Shown here: positions 9,801 to 15,703 of the stretch, in pieces
How the letters are laid out: the number at the start of each line of letters is the position of its first letter
Numbering within the stretch: the stretch's first letter is position 1
Made by a program: the position numbers and the translations under genes
Assembly: GCA_016219985.1 (NCBI GenBank)
Contig: JACRJO010000032.1
Location: forward strand, 248,001-312,000
Source: Sphingobacteriales bacterium
GTDB lineage: Bacteria > Bacteroidota > Bacteroidia > Chitinophagales > Chitinophagaceae
Direction of reading: 5' to 3'
DNA: 64,000 nucleotides
The notes under the pieces: model-generated
What the model saw: only the letters and a program-made list of their open reading frames with translations
The model's database searches: none
Told to the model about the DNA's origin: nothing

Positions 9801-10086
9801 GGACATGGAATACGTGCACATGAAAGACATGCGTGCGGCTGCGCTGGAACCCGTGAATGTACTGAGCAGTTACAAATGGCAGGGCGGGCTGGGCTATTAT
9901 GAAAGCACAAAGGACGCGAGTACTAATTTCTTCTTCAGCTACCTGCGGAAGGGAACCTATGTATTCGAGTACGAACTGTTTGCCACCCATGCGGGGAATT
10001 TCAGCAACGGGGTGACGAGTATCCAGTGTATGTATGCACCGGAGTTCAGTGCGCACAGCGAGGGGATCCGGATTAATATAGAATAA
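3835..10086 (+). CDS. Alpha-2-macroglobulin family protein with embedded SusC-type plug module (A2M-1)
   Basis: This giant secreted protein (2083 residues) belongs to the bacterial alpha-2-macroglobulins, periplasmic or surface proteins thought to trap proteases covalently. It has a signal peptide (1-25, no lipobox), a helical N-terminal region to about 370, and macroglobulin domains including the MG2 motif YRPGQTVYF at 611. A TonB-receptor plug-like segment lies at about 1180-1290 (SLAGRVPGLQI, PLTIVDGVVVE, AIYGSKAANGVIIITTKK). The A2M core KNFSETAFF follows at 1303. The thioester motif CAEQ has Cys1535, and the last domain contains RAAALEP. The plug sits where A2Ms have the bait region, and its DNA is clearly AT-richer than the flanks. 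A GC-rich repeat lies in frame at 6902-6931. No pbpC neighbour is present. The protease-trap role is inferred from the family. Confidence 0.88.
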   Translation: MKMLHLRNLFLLLLTFLFVMNSNSQQPVKNYEKEWKKVEDLGQKALPKSALAEVKKIYSLAKKEKQEAQVIKSLVYITELQSMTREENETLSIAEMEKELNQAAEPGNSILKSIMAGMYWNYYQQHRWQMMNRTQTAQFNKTDIATWGAADFHKRISELYLQSIRNTKQLQQTKLEAYDAIIIKGNMRHLRPTLYDLLAQQALSYFENDERDLDKPAYAFEIDQASAFDPAADFIHRKFVTNDSLSLQHKALLIYQELISFHLGDPKPDALVDADIQRIQFVKENSTHPDKELLYYNTINHIARQYEELPAASQAWYLLAEYYNEQANGYKPYGDTTHRFDRLKAREICEKLQLQKDSSEGKINAWNLLQALNSRSFEFSVEKVNSPGLAFRSLVTYKNIGGLYFRLIRADEKLKTVLENQYDEKYWPALIKASPLRSWQQPLPVTHDLQEHKVEIKLEGLSSGEYILFATSDENFSSRNSLLGARFFYVSAISYVNNDNDYFVLHRETGQPLAGATVQVWEQKYDYKQSRYIKEKGKLFTTDTHGFFKMEKPKTAANSYQNYSFLLDIKHNNDRLFLNDYQNDYYYYQGSGEQESKDITSIHLFTDRAIYRPGQTVYFKGIVLSRNATEKKAAVVKSFPAILFLRDANYKDIDSLNVLTNEFGSFNGKFQLPQGGLNGQFSIYTKEKDGMAGFKVEEYKRPKFYVDYEPVKGTYKVNDKITVTGIAKAYAGNNIDGATVKYRVVRQPRFLYPWLFWRWWQPPTESMEIAHGEAKTGTDGKFTVEFTAIPDLKIEKKFEPVFDYTVYADITDINGETRSGEKSVSVSYKALLLLSNIPSTLPADSLKTLSIRTENMNGEFEPAAVKVSISKLREEKRLIRDRYWDRPDQFVMNKDEYVTAFPYDEYDNETDLKSWEKEAGILNKADSLKEGSVFGVQDTKFTAGFYIIEITAAGKNGEEVKDVKYIELFDEKSRQLNRPQYLWTGNPKTTAEPGEKASTELGTAAENLFVVHQINKESSVGNRPASPQGGQAEGYHFLTLNNEKKLFEFPATEADRGGYGAGWIFVKNNRFYQRSITINVPWSNKDLKIEYASYRDKTLPGSEEKWKLKISGYKNEIVAAELLGSMYDASLDQFVPHQWGRPSVWPYYSYHKDWNNTQNFSNIHSQQRYTGEYEVAFVDKRYDYLLNTRVRGVNLNKDLSYSLAGRVPGLQIAHADLAPEAAAGFKIRGSVEFSGSNKPLTIVDGVVVETSDNIDPNDIINIEIVNAAAATAIYGSKAANGVIIITTKKRGKRPDLSDIKARKNFSETAFFLPELRTDSTGAIEFSFTLPEALTKWKFMALAHTREAAFGYSTKEIVTQKELMVQPNAPRFLREGDKMEFSSKIVNLADKELTGTAELQLFDATTNQPVDGWFRNAFPTQYFTVGAGQSEAVKFPVEVPYLFNKALVWRIVARAGNYSDGEENSMPVLTNRMLVTESLPLNMKGSGSKNFSFEKLRNSGSSESLQQHALTVEYTSNPAWYAVQALPYLMEYPYECAEQTWNRYFANSLAAYISNSSPKIRQVFEQWKTKDTAALLGNLEKNQELKAVLLEETPWVLEAKTEAQQKKNIALLFDMVKMSEQLSSSFEKLKAMQSPNGGFVWFTGGPDDRYITQYIVTGIGHLKKLKGIAAGQEAHLKSILTLAIPYLDRKIKEDYAVLLKNKVNLKTYLPGYTEIQYLYMRSFFPDYEIAKASQTAYTYFRGRARAGWTKESKYMQGMIALALSRTGDKTTPIAILKSLKETSINHEELGRYWKQQSWGWFWYQMPVETQSLLIEAFQEAGKDNTTVDELKTWLLKNKQTNSWKTTKATAEACYALLIQGTDWLSDEPAVEIKLGNTIIKSADAEAGTGYFKKTIEGQKVNADMGNIVVSVAPLSNSQPVNQSTSWGSVYWQYFEDLDKISIAETPLKLSKKLFVEANSDRGPVITPVNEGDLVKVGDKIKVRVELRVDRDMEYVHMKDMRAAALEPVNVLSSYKWQGGLGYYESTKDASTNFFFSYLRKGTYVFEYELFATHAGNFSNGVTSIQCMYAPEFSAHSEGIRINIE
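6902..6931 (+). repeat. GC-rich repeat element in frame inside A2M-1
   Basis: GGCCCGCTTCGCCGC followed by an AAGGCGGGCAGGCAG-like half matches the intergenic GC-rich elements at 15485-15523 and 63782-63823. Here it is translated as NRPASPQGGQAEG, a segment unlike its neighbours. Confidence 0.6.
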
Positions 10087-10120
10087 ATATTTTTATCACA
10101 TAGTACCTGGAGGACATAAG

Positions 10121-10232
10121 GGTTTAACAGGTTTAATAGGTTCAAAAAGTTTAAGAAGTTCATAAACCTGCTTTAACATCCGAAGCCAACCTGTTAAACC
10201 TATTAAACCTCTTAAACCTTTTAAACTTTCTT
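10121..10232. repeat. Two opposed 9-bp tandem arrays
   Basis: The left array (10121-10165) has five 9-bp units of the GGTTTAAnA type. The right array (10188-10232) has five units of the AACCTnTTA type, with the variable base reading G, A, C, T in the first four. The arms are near-complementary (20 of 22 bases over the first two units), so the transcript could fold into a long hairpin. It lies 34 bases after the A2M-1 stop and may act as its terminator. Confidence 0.75.
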
Positions 10233-10236
10233 ACTC

Positions 10237-10758
10237 TTGAAACTACTAATCGTCCGCCACGGGGTAACCATCGAAAACGATTCCCATATCGCCCAGGGGC
10301 AAACGCATGGCACCCTTTCGGAAAAGGGCATAACAGAAAACGAAGAATTAGGAAGACAGTTACAGGAATATTATTTCAATACCATTTACAGCAGTCCGCT
10401 CAACCGGGCCCTGCAAACGGCACAGGCCATACAACGCTACAATCCACATACGCACTTAGTCACCGATGACCGTTTAATGGAGCGGCACCTCGGTATTTTA
10501 CAGGAGCAGCCCTATCCCATTCCCTATTCGGAAGCCGATCTTTACGAAGGCATGGAAACCGCGGAATCCATGGCGGCCCGTTTAACTGAACTGCTTCATG
10601 AAATAAAAGAGAAGCACCCGGGCGAAACCATTGTACTGGTCAGTCATGGTTACCTGATCAAGGTCCTGTTATCCCTGCTTCATGGCCGGCCTGTTGAAGA
10701 ATTTCCTTCCATTACCCTCATGAACAACTCCTCTTTCTCCATCGAAGAAGTACTGTAG
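10237..10758 (+). CDS. Histidine phosphatase family protein
   Basis: This is a cytoplasmic member of the phosphoglycerate mutase-like histidine phosphatase superfamily, 173 residues. The catalytic histidine lies in the RHG motif (H8), with R57 in SSPLNRA, the acid E82, and a second histidine H137 in VSHGYL. The substrate cannot be told; the size fits small-molecule phosphatases such as the CobC or broad-specificity types. The start must be TTG at 10237, because an in-frame TAA at 10222-10224 lies just upstream and the next ATG would remove the RHG motif. The 9-bp repeat array ends only a few bases before this start. Confidence 0.85.
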   Translation: MKLLIVRHGVTIENDSHIAQGQTHGTLSEKGITENEELGRQLQEYYFNTIYSSPLNRALQTAQAIQRYNPHTHLVTDDRLMERHLGILQEQPYPIPYSEADLYEGMETAESMAARLTELLHEIKEKHPGETIVLVSHGYLIKVLLSLLHGRPVEEFPSITLMNNSSFSIEEVL

Positions 10759-10780
10759 TATTTTACAACGTATGCTCTTT

Positions 10781-10864
10781 GTCATGCTGCCTGCCCGCCG
10801 CAGCAAAGCGAAGGCGGGAGTAGCCTGCCGAAGCAAAGCGCAGGCAGGCGTATCGAAGCATGAC
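10781..10864. repeat. 84-bp GC-rich element with terminal inverted repeats
   Basis: The ends are GTCATGCT (10781-10788) and AGCATGAC (10857-10864), perfect inverted repeats. Inside lie CTGCCTGCCCGCCGC and GCAGGCAGGCG, again inverted, and two AGCAAAGCG copies. It fills most of the gap between two plus-strand genes. It resembles REP-like palindromic elements. Confidence 0.7.
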
Positions 10865-10874
10865 TTTATTCTTT

Positions 10875-10882
10875 TACATTTG
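10875..10882 (+). promoter_or_regulatory. -7 promoter box 4 bases before the oxidoreductase start
   Basis: TACATTTG is an exact TAnnTTTG match, and the ATG follows at 10887. The mRNA is probably leaderless. Confidence 0.6.
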
Positions 10883-10886
10883 CCCC

Positions 10887-11954
10887 ATGAAGCTGGATTA
10901 TATCATCGTCGGCCAGGGAATTTCAGGCACCTGGTTATCTTATTACCTGCAAAAAGAAGGCGCTTCATTTTTGGTCATCGATCATAATGACCCCAAGGCC
11001 CCATCCCGGCTTGCGGCCGGTATCATCAATCCCGTAACGGGCCGCCGCCATGTCAGCACCTGGATGATCGAAACCCTCCAGCCCCTTGCCTGGCAGGCCT
11101 ATTCCCGATTGGGTGAAGAGCTGGGTGTAAAAGGCATCGCTCAAAAAAATGTCATTGATTTTTTTCCCAGTGCGCAAATGCGGGAAAGTTTCATAAAACG
11201 GGTCGAAGAGAAGGGAGAATATGTAGCGGAGATGGAATCCCCCAACCAGTTCCTTCCCCATTTTAATTACGAATTCGGCTGCGGCGAGATCAAACCGGTT
11301 TACACCGCCCACCTGGAGAACATCATACCGGCCTGGAGAAAAAAACTGGCTGAAGAAAATTTATTGCGGGAAGAAAAACTGGAACCGGGTCAGTTAACGG
11401 TAGCCAGTGACCGCGTTATTTACAAAGATGTGGAAGCCCGGAAGATCATCTTCTGCGATGGAGCCGTTTGCAGTCAGAATCCCTGGTTTCAGCTCCTTCC
11501 CTTCGCTCCCAATAAAGGAGAAGCGTTATTACTGGATATACCGGAATTACCCCATGACCGGATTTATAAAAAGGGGATGATGCTGGTACCCATGGCCCGG
11601 CCGGGTCAGTGGTGGCTGGGATCTGCCTATGAATGGGAATTCAACAACGCGGACCCCTCGGAGGATTTCCGGAAAAAGAGTGAACTGCTATTACAACAAT
11701 GGCTGAAAGTCACCTATACCATCACGGGGCATATCGCCAGCATCCGTCCCGCCACCCTGGAGAGAAGACCTTTTGTGGGACTGCACCCGGTACTTCCTTC
11801 TATCGGTATATTAAATGGAATGGGAACCAAGGGTTGCTCTCTTGCACCTTATTTTGCCCGGGAACTGGCCCGTCACCTCTTGTATAATGAGCCCATCAAC
11901 CCGGATGCTGATGTACGGCGTTTCAGCCGCATTCTTTCCCGCAACATTTCTTAA
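10887..11954 (+). CDS. FAD-dependent oxidoreductase (DAO family)
   Basis: The 355-residue protein has an N-terminal Rossmann dinucleotide-binding motif, VGQGISG (G9, G11, G14), then AAGIINPVTGRR, as in the D-amino-acid-oxidase/glycine-oxidase family that oxidises amines with FAD. A late Arg-rich segment with ASIRPATLERRPFVG and a NGMGTKG motif near the C-terminus fit the flavin-binding end of the fold. The substrate cannot be read from the sequence. I chose the ATG at 10887 because the GxGxxG motif begins at residue 9, as usual; a longer frame upstream would run into the repeat element. A small membrane protein gene follows after 22 bases. Confidence 0.85.
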   Translation: MKLDYIIVGQGISGTWLSYYLQKEGASFLVIDHNDPKAPSRLAAGIINPVTGRRHVSTWMIETLQPLAWQAYSRLGEELGVKGIAQKNVIDFFPSAQMRESFIKRVEEKGEYVAEMESPNQFLPHFNYEFGCGEIKPVYTAHLENIIPAWRKKLAEENLLREEKLEPGQLTVASDRVIYKDVEARKIIFCDGAVCSQNPWFQLLPFAPNKGEALLLDIPELPHDRIYKKGMMLVPMARPGQWWLGSAYEWEFNNADPSEDFRKKSELLLQQWLKVTYTITGHIASIRPATLERRPFVGLHPVLPSIGILNGMGTKGCSLAPYFARELARHLLYNEPINPDADVRRFSRILSRNIS

Positions 11955-11976
11955 CTTCCTTCCTAAAATTTTCCAG

Positions 11977-12387
11977 ATGAATGAATTCACTGAAAATGTT
12001 TACAGCATTCCGGCCCGTTTCCGCCGGATGGAAAATATGCATATTGTTTTCTGGCTGGTGAAAGATATCAGCTGGTGTATGATCTGGCGGGAACTGGGGC
12101 TGGCCATGTTTATTCCCACCCTTACCATTGCCATTATGATTGCCTGGCGGACAAGGCAGTTCAAATCAGAACTGGCCCATAACCTGGCCATTACGTTCTG
12201 GATCTGCGCCAATGGCTATTGGATGATCAGCGAATTCTTCCATTTTGACAGCCAGGTCGTCTATGGTGAACTGACCGGCAAACACATGGCCCTTATTCCC
12301 TTTACAATCGGCGCACTGATCCTGTTATACTACTATGCTGTACAACGGCCAAAGGAGATCCGGGCGCATAAAACCACGACCTTGTAA
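11977..12387 (+). CDS. Small integral membrane protein of unknown function
   Basis: The 136-residue protein has a short polar N-terminus (MNEFTENVYSIPARFRRMEN) and about three to four hydrophobic segments, around residues 22-55, 72-85 and 105-120, with two conserved-looking motifs, WLVKDISWCM and FWICANGYWM. I do not recognise a named family. It starts 22 bases after the oxidoreductase and is probably co-transcribed. It ends 3 bases before the stop of the convergent peptidase gene. The frame is open further upstream into the oxidoreductase; I chose the ATG that lies in the gap. Confidence 0.7.
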   Translation: MNEFTENVYSIPARFRRMENMHIVFWLVKDISWCMIWRELGLAMFIPTLTIAIMIAWRTRQFKSELAHNLAITFWICANGYWMISEFFHFDSQVVYGELTGKHMALIPFTIGALILLYYYAVQRPKEIRAHKTTTL

Positions 12388-12390
12388 ACC

Positions 12391-13404
12391 TCAGGCCGAC
12401 ATACCTGCCATTTCTTTATCGATGATTATACCGGGCCGGGCAGGATCCTGGTTCAGGATATCACAGATACATTGGTAGAGCCCCGGCATCGTATCCCGGA
12501 ACTCCACCGGGTTCTCAAAAAAGGTCTCAATACATACCGCCCAGAATTCATCAAAATTTGTGGCGGCATAATCATCCAGGAGATGGCTGGCACCCCTGCG
12601 AAGAGCACGGAAAACAGGAGTCCCTTCTTCCCGGAAATCCTGCAGGCGTTCAATAAAACCATGATCGTGCCGGTCCTGTGCCCCGAGAAACACATCATAG
12701 GAAACCGCATGGGCCATTTCATGCAGCCCCACATTTATGGAATCGGAATAATCCCTGTACCCGTCCATAAAATGCGTCCAGGAAATATAGATCCCGTTTT
12801 TACTCACATGCCCGTAATAGGTTTCCTTATCAATATCCAGCGTATATTCCTGCCGGATGACATGAATAACGGGAAAATAATCGAGCATATAGTTCCGGAG
12901 CCCGAAGGTCAGCTGAATGGCTGCCCCACTGAGCAGGATCAGCATATAATCCTCTTCCACCATGGCATGAAAACGGAACTCCTTGGCCTGGGCAAATTCA
13001 ATGGTACGGAGCAGGAACCTTTCCCGCAGTTCCGGTGAAAGGCTTTTATAATAGGGATTGTACCGGCTCAGCCATTCGTCGTAAATTTTCCCGTTCTCCA
13101 CCGCTTTCTCCATAGCCAGGGCCTTTCTCATTTTTGGGGAGCGTACTGCATATTCTTCTTCCTCGTTTTCCTTTTTCCGGAGCGCCAGGGAAATCAGCAA
13201 AATAGCCATCCCGATCACAATGACAAATTCCGGCAAACCTGTTGATTTGCCATTGTCCGGCTCTGTATATTCCGAATAGAAAACCAGCCCGGCAGAGTCC
13301 GGGGGTGGTGGTGGCAGCCAGATTGTATCTCCTGTCCCGGTTAAATAGTAATTGTCGTGAAGTACAGAATCAGGAAAGATAATAATGGAGGTATCGCCGG
13401 GCAT
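12391..13404 (-). CDS. MtfA-like zinc metallopeptidase (M90 family), membrane-anchored
   Basis: The 337-residue protein carries the HEMAH zinc motif (H228-H232) with a downstream glutamate region DEFWAVCIETFFENP, typical of the MtfA/M90 peptidases. Escherichia coli MtfA is known to control the glucose phosphotransferase regulator Mlc. This protein differs by an N-terminal extension with one transmembrane segment around residues 55-75 (EFVIVIGMAILLISLALRKK), so the peptidase domain probably faces the cytoplasm. The substrate here is unknown, and the Mlc link cannot be assumed for Bacteroidota. The start lies behind a near-consensus promoter box (TACATTTA). The gene is convergent with the small membrane protein gene, almost touching. 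Confidence 0.85.
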   Translation of the reverse strand: MPGDTSIIIFPDSVLHDNYYLTGTGDTIWLPPPPPDSAGLVFYSEYTEPDNGKSTGLPEFVIVIGMAILLISLALRKKENEEEEYAVRSPKMRKALAMEKAVENGKIYDEWLSRYNPYYKSLSPELRERFLLRTIEFAQAKEFRFHAMVEEDYMLILLSGAAIQLTFGLRNYMLDYFPVIHVIRQEYTLDIDKETYYGHVSKNGIYISWTHFMDGYRDYSDSINVGLHEMAHAVSYDVFLGAQDRHDHGFIERLQDFREEGTPVFRALRRGASHLLDDYAATNFDEFWAVCIETFFENPVEFRDTMPGLYQCICDILNQDPARPGIIIDKEMAGMSA

Positions 13405-13413
13405 ATAAAACTA

Positions 13414-13421
13414 TAAATGTA
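13414..13421 (-). promoter_or_regulatory. Near-consensus -7 box for the MtfA-like gene
   Basis: TACATTTA on the minus strand differs from TAnnTTTG in the last base; it lies 9 bases before the start codon. Confidence 0.35.
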
Positions 13422-13478
13422 CTGGTATTGGCCCTGTCTGCCAAGCCCTGAAAGGCCCAAAAATAGGCCCCGATTTGC

Positions 13479-13486
13479 TATCTTTG
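13479..13486 (+). promoter_or_regulatory. -7 promoter box for aspS
   Basis: TATCTTTG is an exact match to TAnnTTTG. It gives a leader of about 80 bases before the aspS ATG at 13573. The leader is pyrimidine-rich near the start; I see no riboswitch or T-box. Confidence 0.55.
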
Positions 13487-13572
13487 CACCCCGGGCAAAG
13501 GCCCGGAACAGGCCGATTTCCCCTATGGAACGCCCCTGTCAACTTTTCAACTAATCAACTTTTCATCTGCAT

Positions 13573-15399
13573 ATGTACAGAACTCATACCTGCGGCGAAC
13601 TACGAATGGAGAACAAGGGCAACCCCGTAACCCTGGCCGGCTGGGTGCAAACCGTCCGGAAGTTCGGGGCCATCACGTTTGTAGACCTGCGGGATCGTTA
13701 CGGTATCACCCAATTACTGTTTGGAGAAGAGCTGAATAAAGAGCTGGAAGAAAATCCGCTGGGCCGGGAGTTTGTAGTACAAGCTACCGGAACCGTGAAC
13801 GAGCGCAGCAATAAGAACCCGAATATGCCCACCGGGGATATCGAGATCCTGGTGAGTTCATTTAAAATTCTGAACAAATCCGCCGTGCCACCCTTCACTA
13901 TCCAGGATGATACAGATGGCGGGGATGACCTGCGGATGAAATACCGTTACCTCGACCTTCGCCGCAATGCCGTAAAACGAAACCTCGAACTTCGCTATGC
14001 GGTTAACCGGGCTGCGCGGAATTACCTGCACAACCAGGGTTTCATGGATATTGAGACGCCCTTCCTGATCAAATCCACCCCCGAGGGCGCCCGCGATTTC
14101 GTCGTGCCTTCCCGGATGAACCCCGGCCAGTTCTATGCCCTGCCGCAGTCGCCGCAAACCTTTAAGCAATTGCTGATGGTAAGCGGCTATGACCGTTATT
14201 ACCAGGTGGTAAAATGTTTCCGCGATGAGGACCTGCGGGCCGACCGACAGCCGGAATTCACCCAGATCGACTGCGAAATGGCTTTCGTGGAACAGGAAGA
14301 CATCCTGAACATGTTTGAAGGTATGGTTAAGTCCATTTTTAAAGAAGTAAAGAATATCGACTATACAGAAGCGGTAGAACGAATGACCTGGGAAGATGCG
14401 ATGTGGCAATACGGCAACGACAAACCGGATATCCGCTTCGGCATGAAACTGCTGAACCTGAAAAAGCCGGCTTCTGTCTATACCGGTAAGGAAGGGCAGA
14501 GCGCATTCATTGACGGCGCTGATTTCAAAGTATTCGACGAAGCAGAGACGGTACTGGCCATCGCGGTGCCCGGCTGCGGGGATTACAGCCGTAAACAAAC
14601 CGATGAACTTACCGAATGGGTGAAGCGCCCGCAGGTCGGGATGAAGGGGTTGGTATTTATCAAATGCAATACAGACGGCACGTATAAAAGCAGTGTGGAC
14701 AAATTCTACAACGAAGAAAAGCTGAAAGCCATTGCAGATGCGGCCGGCGCCAAAGCCGGGGACCTGGTGCTGATCCTGGCCGGCGCGGAAGAGAGAACCC
14801 GGAAAGCCATCAGTGAACTGCGGCTCGAAATGGGGAAACGGCTTGGCCTGCGGAAAGAAACGGAATTCAAATTACTCTGGGTACTTGATTTCCCGCTGTT
14901 TGAATACGATGAGGAGGGCAACCGCTGGGTAGCCCGTCACCACCCGTTCACCTCGCCCAAGCCCTCGCAGATCGAAACCATGATCAATAACAACCCGGTG
15001 ATTGAAAATGCAGCCGGGTACCTGGATCATCCCTATGCCAATATCAAGGCCAACGCGTATGATATGGTGCTCAACGGAAACGAGATCGGCGGCGGTTCGA
15101 TCCGGATCTTCCAGCGGGAACTGCAGGAGAAAATGTTTGCGGCCCTGGGCATGGACAAAGAAGAACAGCTGCATAAATTCGGCTTCTTATTAGGAGCATT
15201 TGAATACGGCGCCCCCCCGCACGGAGGTATCGCCTTCGGCTTCGACCGGCTCTGTTCCATTCTCGGCGGCAGTGAAAGCATCCGTGACTTTATCGCGTTC
15301 CCCAAAAACAATTCAGGTCGTGATGTGATGCTCGATGCACCGTCCACGATCGATGAAAAGCAGTTTGAGGAATTGCAGATCAAACTGGATCTGAAATAA
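13573..15399 (+). CDS. aspS: Aspartate--tRNA ligase
   Basis: This class II aminoacyl-tRNA synthetase charges tRNA-Asp. The 608-residue protein has the N-terminal OB-fold anticodon-binding domain (about 1-110, with [20 protein letters not shown]), class II motif 2 around [15 protein letters not shown] (R217), the bacterial-type GAD insertion domain in the middle (about 290-430), and motif 3 GFDRL with R559. The length and the insertion domain show the bacterial form. The start fits the canonical [10 protein letters not shown] opening. A promoter box lies about 90 bases upstream. Confidence 0.97.
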   Translation: MYRTHTCGELRMENKGNPVTLAGWVQTVRKFGAITFVDLRDRYGITQLLFGEELNKELEENPLGREFVVQATGTVNERSNKNPNMPTGDIEILVSSFKILNKSAVPPFTIQDDTDGGDDLRMKYRYLDLRRNAVKRNLELRYAVNRAARNYLHNQGFMDIETPFLIKSTPEGARDFVVPSRMNPGQFYALPQSPQTFKQLLMVSGYDRYYQVVKCFRDEDLRADRQPEFTQIDCEMAFVEQEDILNMFEGMVKSIFKEVKNIDYTEAVERMTWEDAMWQYGNDKPDIRFGMKLLNLKKPASVYTGKEGQSAFIDGADFKVFDEAETVLAIAVPGCGDYSRKQTDELTEWVKRPQVGMKGLVFIKCNTDGTYKSSVDKFYNEEKLKAIADAAGAKAGDLVLILAGAEERTRKAISELRLEMGKRLGLRKETEFKLLWVLDFPLFEYDEEGNRWVARHHPFTSPKPSQIETMINNNPVIENAAGYLDHPYANIKANAYDMVLNGNEIGGGSIRIFQRELQEKMFAALGMDKEEQLHKFGFLLGAFEYGAPPHGGIAFGFDRLCSILGGSESIRDFIAFPKNNSGRDVMLDAPSTIDEKQFEELQIKLDLK

Positions 15400-15484
15400 A
15401 TACATTATGGGTGCTGGCCGAAAATTATTCAGGCAGTCAAAATAGAAGCACCCGCTTTCCCTACATGCCTCCTATGTGCCTATG

Positions 15485-15523
15485 CCTGTCCGCCGGCCCG
15501 CTTCGCCGCGAGGTGAGTAGGCG
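15485..15523. repeat. GC-rich repeat element
   Basis: It contains GGCCCGCTTCGCCGC and a GAGGTGAGTAGGCGG half. It is the same family as 63782-63823 (opposite orientation) and the in-gene copy at 6902-6931. Confidence 0.65.
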
Positions 15524-15615
15524 GATGTGATGAAGCATTGCGGTGCAGCCGCCGATCCATGCAGCGGATAAAATCAATTCCTGACTAAATCTTCGTAGCT
15601 ATAGGCTCATGGCTC

Positions 15616-15699
15616 TTAACTATCGACTAAAGACTAAAGACCATCGACTATCGACTAAAGACTACCGACTAAAGACTATCGACTACCGACTACCGACTC
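15616..15699 (-). repeat. 12-unit heptamer array at the 3' end of the E1 gene
   Basis: Twelve 7-bp units of the nnGACTA type run without interruption for 84 bp. On the minus strand, the coding strand of the adjoining E1 gene, this is TAGTCnn. The array ends 4 bases from the E1 TGA stop. Confidence 0.85.
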
Positions 15700-15703
15700 C
15701 TCC

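Larger units (their letters stand above)
15400..15703. other. Repeat-filled convergent intergenic region
   Basis: The region holds a possible weak hairpin (GGGTGCT at 15409-15415 with AGCACCC at 15447-15453, long loop), a GC-rich repeat element and the 12-unit heptamer array. I see no gene. Confidence 0.6.

Noticed and set aside
13858..14598. Long antisense frame within aspS (246 codons)
   Set aside because: It is a shadow of aspS, which is certain from its class II motifs.
15616..15699. Possible CRISPR array
   Set aside because: The repeat unit is 7 bp with no spacers of constant length, and there are no cas genes in the window.
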